Of a DNA stretch of 5,347 nt, positions 4,374 to 5,347 are shown one piece after another. This DNA is from Oligoflexales bacterium (GTDB lineage: Bacteria; Bdellovibrionota; Oligoflexia; Oligoflexales; Oligoflexaceae). The number at the start of each line of letters is the position of its first letter. Positions within the stretch are counted from its first letter, which is position 1. Made by a program: the position numbers and the translations under genes. The stretch spans positions 1-5,347 of the forward strand of contig JADFZC010000213.1 of assembly GCA_015232735.1 (NCBI GenBank). Direction: 5' to 3'. The notes under the pieces were generated by a model. The model searched no databases and was not told where the DNA came from. It saw only the letters and a program-made list of their open reading frames with translations.

Positions 4374-5347
4374 TTAGCGAATATCAAAAACATGATATCC
4401 TCTAGCAGGCAAATCCACAAAAACACCATTCGGATGCTTATCATCCGAATGGTGTTCATAAGTTCTGCCCGTAAACAGATCTGTCATTTTCCATAAGCCT
4501 CCTTTTGACATTGCGGACGGTGGCCATATGAATCCTTGGGCCGATGAATCTGAAAGATTCGTTATGATAAGAAGCTTATGGTTCGTTTCGTGCCAACAAA
4601 AGGCTACAAGATTTCGATAGCTTTCATTATCCGGCCAGCCGCTTCGCTCGCAGAGCTGAAAGATTCCACTTCGGATCGCCTCATGTGTGGATGCTTTCAC
4701 AAGAGTGCGATAGAAATCCAATAGATTACTATCATCAGGCTCGATGGGTGACCTCCCCAGGAAAACCGGAAGCCTAATCTTTTTTCCTACAAACTGGCCT
4801 TCATGAAAGAGCTTTGCGCCAGGAAGCATGTAAGTGGTTACTGCGGCGGCGCGATCTCGATTCCAAGGGAAAGCCGAAGCGGCGCGTGGCTCATCATGAT
4901 TTTCAAGAAAACGTGTCAACCGATTTTGATAGTCTGATTCAGCCAAAAGATGCAGATTTACGTTTTCAGTTGAGTCGTGCTCCAGACGGTCATAAAGACG
5001 CTTATCATAGCAGTAGTCAAATCCCTGTTGCTGGAGTTCCCATTCAAGATCCCAATATGCCTCCGCCATGAACAAGAAATCGGAAAATTTCTTTTTTATA
5101 GTGGAGATGGTACTAGTCCAGTACTCTTCGGCTGGACGTTCTCCAGCGCAGTGTCCCCATGTGCGTTCAAATGTCTGATTCATCATCAGCATGGCCATGT
5201 CGCAACGCACTCCATCGCTTTGCTGCGCGATTTTGGAGAGCGTTTCAACAACGGCTTTTCTGTGACCATCTCCAAAGGCATTTAACTGAAGGACATCGGG
5301 CCATGCCGGAAAAAAAGGATCTCGGCCGCGGGCAAAAACCTTTCCAT
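4374..5347 (-). CDS. GH13 (alpha-amylase family) glycoside hydrolase, C-terminal 323 residues (5' end outside window)
   Basis: The frame is open from the right edge, starting GKVFARGRDPFFPAWPDVLQ, which closely resembles GH13 enzymes I know of this type. The catalytic signatures are all present. The nucleophile Asp is in GVRCDMAML (visible residue 49, codon 5201-5199). The acid/base Glu is in FMAEAYWDLEW (residue 95, codon 5063-5061). The transition-state Asp is in FLENHDEPRA (residue 151, codon 4895-4893). After the barrel comes a C-terminal beta-sandwich-like domain (NLVAFCWHETNHKLLIITNL through LPARGYHVFDIR). GH13 enzymes hydrolyse or transfer alpha-glucosidic bonds, so a role in glycogen, starch or trehalose-type metabolism is likely, but the exact substrate cannot be read from this part. 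No signal peptide can be judged because the N-terminus is missing. The apparent internal start at 5210 is a GTG within the catalytic motif and is not the true start. A perfect inverted repeat lies within the last coding bases. Confidence 0.93.
   Translation of the reverse strand, partial: GKVFARGRDPFFPAWPDVLQLNAFGDGHRKAVVETLSKIAQQSDGVRCDMAMLMMNQTFERTWGHCAGERPAEEYWTSTISTIKKKFSDFLFMAEAYWDLEWELQQQGFDYCYDKRLYDRLEHDSTENVNLHLLAESDYQNRLTRFLENHDEPRAASAFPWNRDRAAAVTTYMLPGAKLFHEGQFVGKKIRLPVFLGRSPIEPDDSNLLDFYRTLVKASTHEAIRSGIFQLCERSGWPDNESYRNLVAFCWHETNHKLLIITNLSDSSAQGFIWPPSAMSKGGLWKMTDLFTGRTYEHHSDDKHPNGVFVDLPARGYHVFDIR
4422..4456. repeat. Perfect 15-bp inverted repeat (5-nt loop) inside the GH13 coding region
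   Basis: Left arm AACACCATTCGGATG (4422-4436), loop CTTAT, right arm CATCCGAATGGTGTT (4442-4456); the arms are exact reverse complements. It lies 46 bases before the GH13 stop codon and encodes EHHSDDKHPNGV, a variable loop between two conserved strands of the C-terminal domain. In the direction of transcription the stem is followed by a T-run (GTTTTTGTGG), so the RNA resembles an intrinsic terminator or a 3' stabilising hairpin. Confidence 0.9.

Overview
All genes I can support lie on the minus strand, so the window reads right to left. It appears to come from a Gram-negative bacterium of moderate GC (about 40-45% by eye). A Gly-rich/aromatic-rich exported protein resembles cell-surface proteins I recall from Planctomycetes and relatives. 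A helix-turn-helix/EIIA fusion resembles types known from Chlamydiae and some Deltaproteobacteria. I therefore lean towards a PVC-superphylum or similar lineage, at low confidence and from memory of families only.

Right end (5347 to 3624/2512): the 3' two-thirds or so of a GH13 alpha-amylase-type glycosidase, with all three catalytic carboxylates present. It is followed after 51 bp by a 232-residue Sec-exported protein of unknown function. Seventeen bases later comes a 364-residue exported protein with a Gly/Arg start, a Pro-rich low-complexity region, a Trp/Tyr/His-rich region and a C-terminal beta domain. The last two have strong Shine-Dalgarno sites and look like one operon, possibly continuing from the GH13 gene. 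The GH13 gene carries a perfect 15-bp inverted repeat inside its last 85 bases.

Middle (2511 to 1058): a 436-bp stretch without a convincing gene, then a lipoprotein gene with a long disordered linker and a helical, Cys-containing domain. Its 3' end overlaps an 87-codon open frame in the next reading frame. That frame has no ATG or ribosome binding site, so it may be a frameshifted continuation.

Left end (941 to 1): an extended -10 promoter, a 228-residue protein joining an N-terminal helix-turn-helix to a PTS EIIA-like domain, and, 9 bp later, the first 72 residues of a membrane protein resembling hydrogenase-4 subunit B or another complex-I-type antiporter subunit. The EIIA domain has Asn where the phosphorylated His normally sits. 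The pair suggests a regulator controlling a membrane hydrogenase or proton-pump operon by something other than ordinary PTS phosphorylation. This is the most interesting part of the window.
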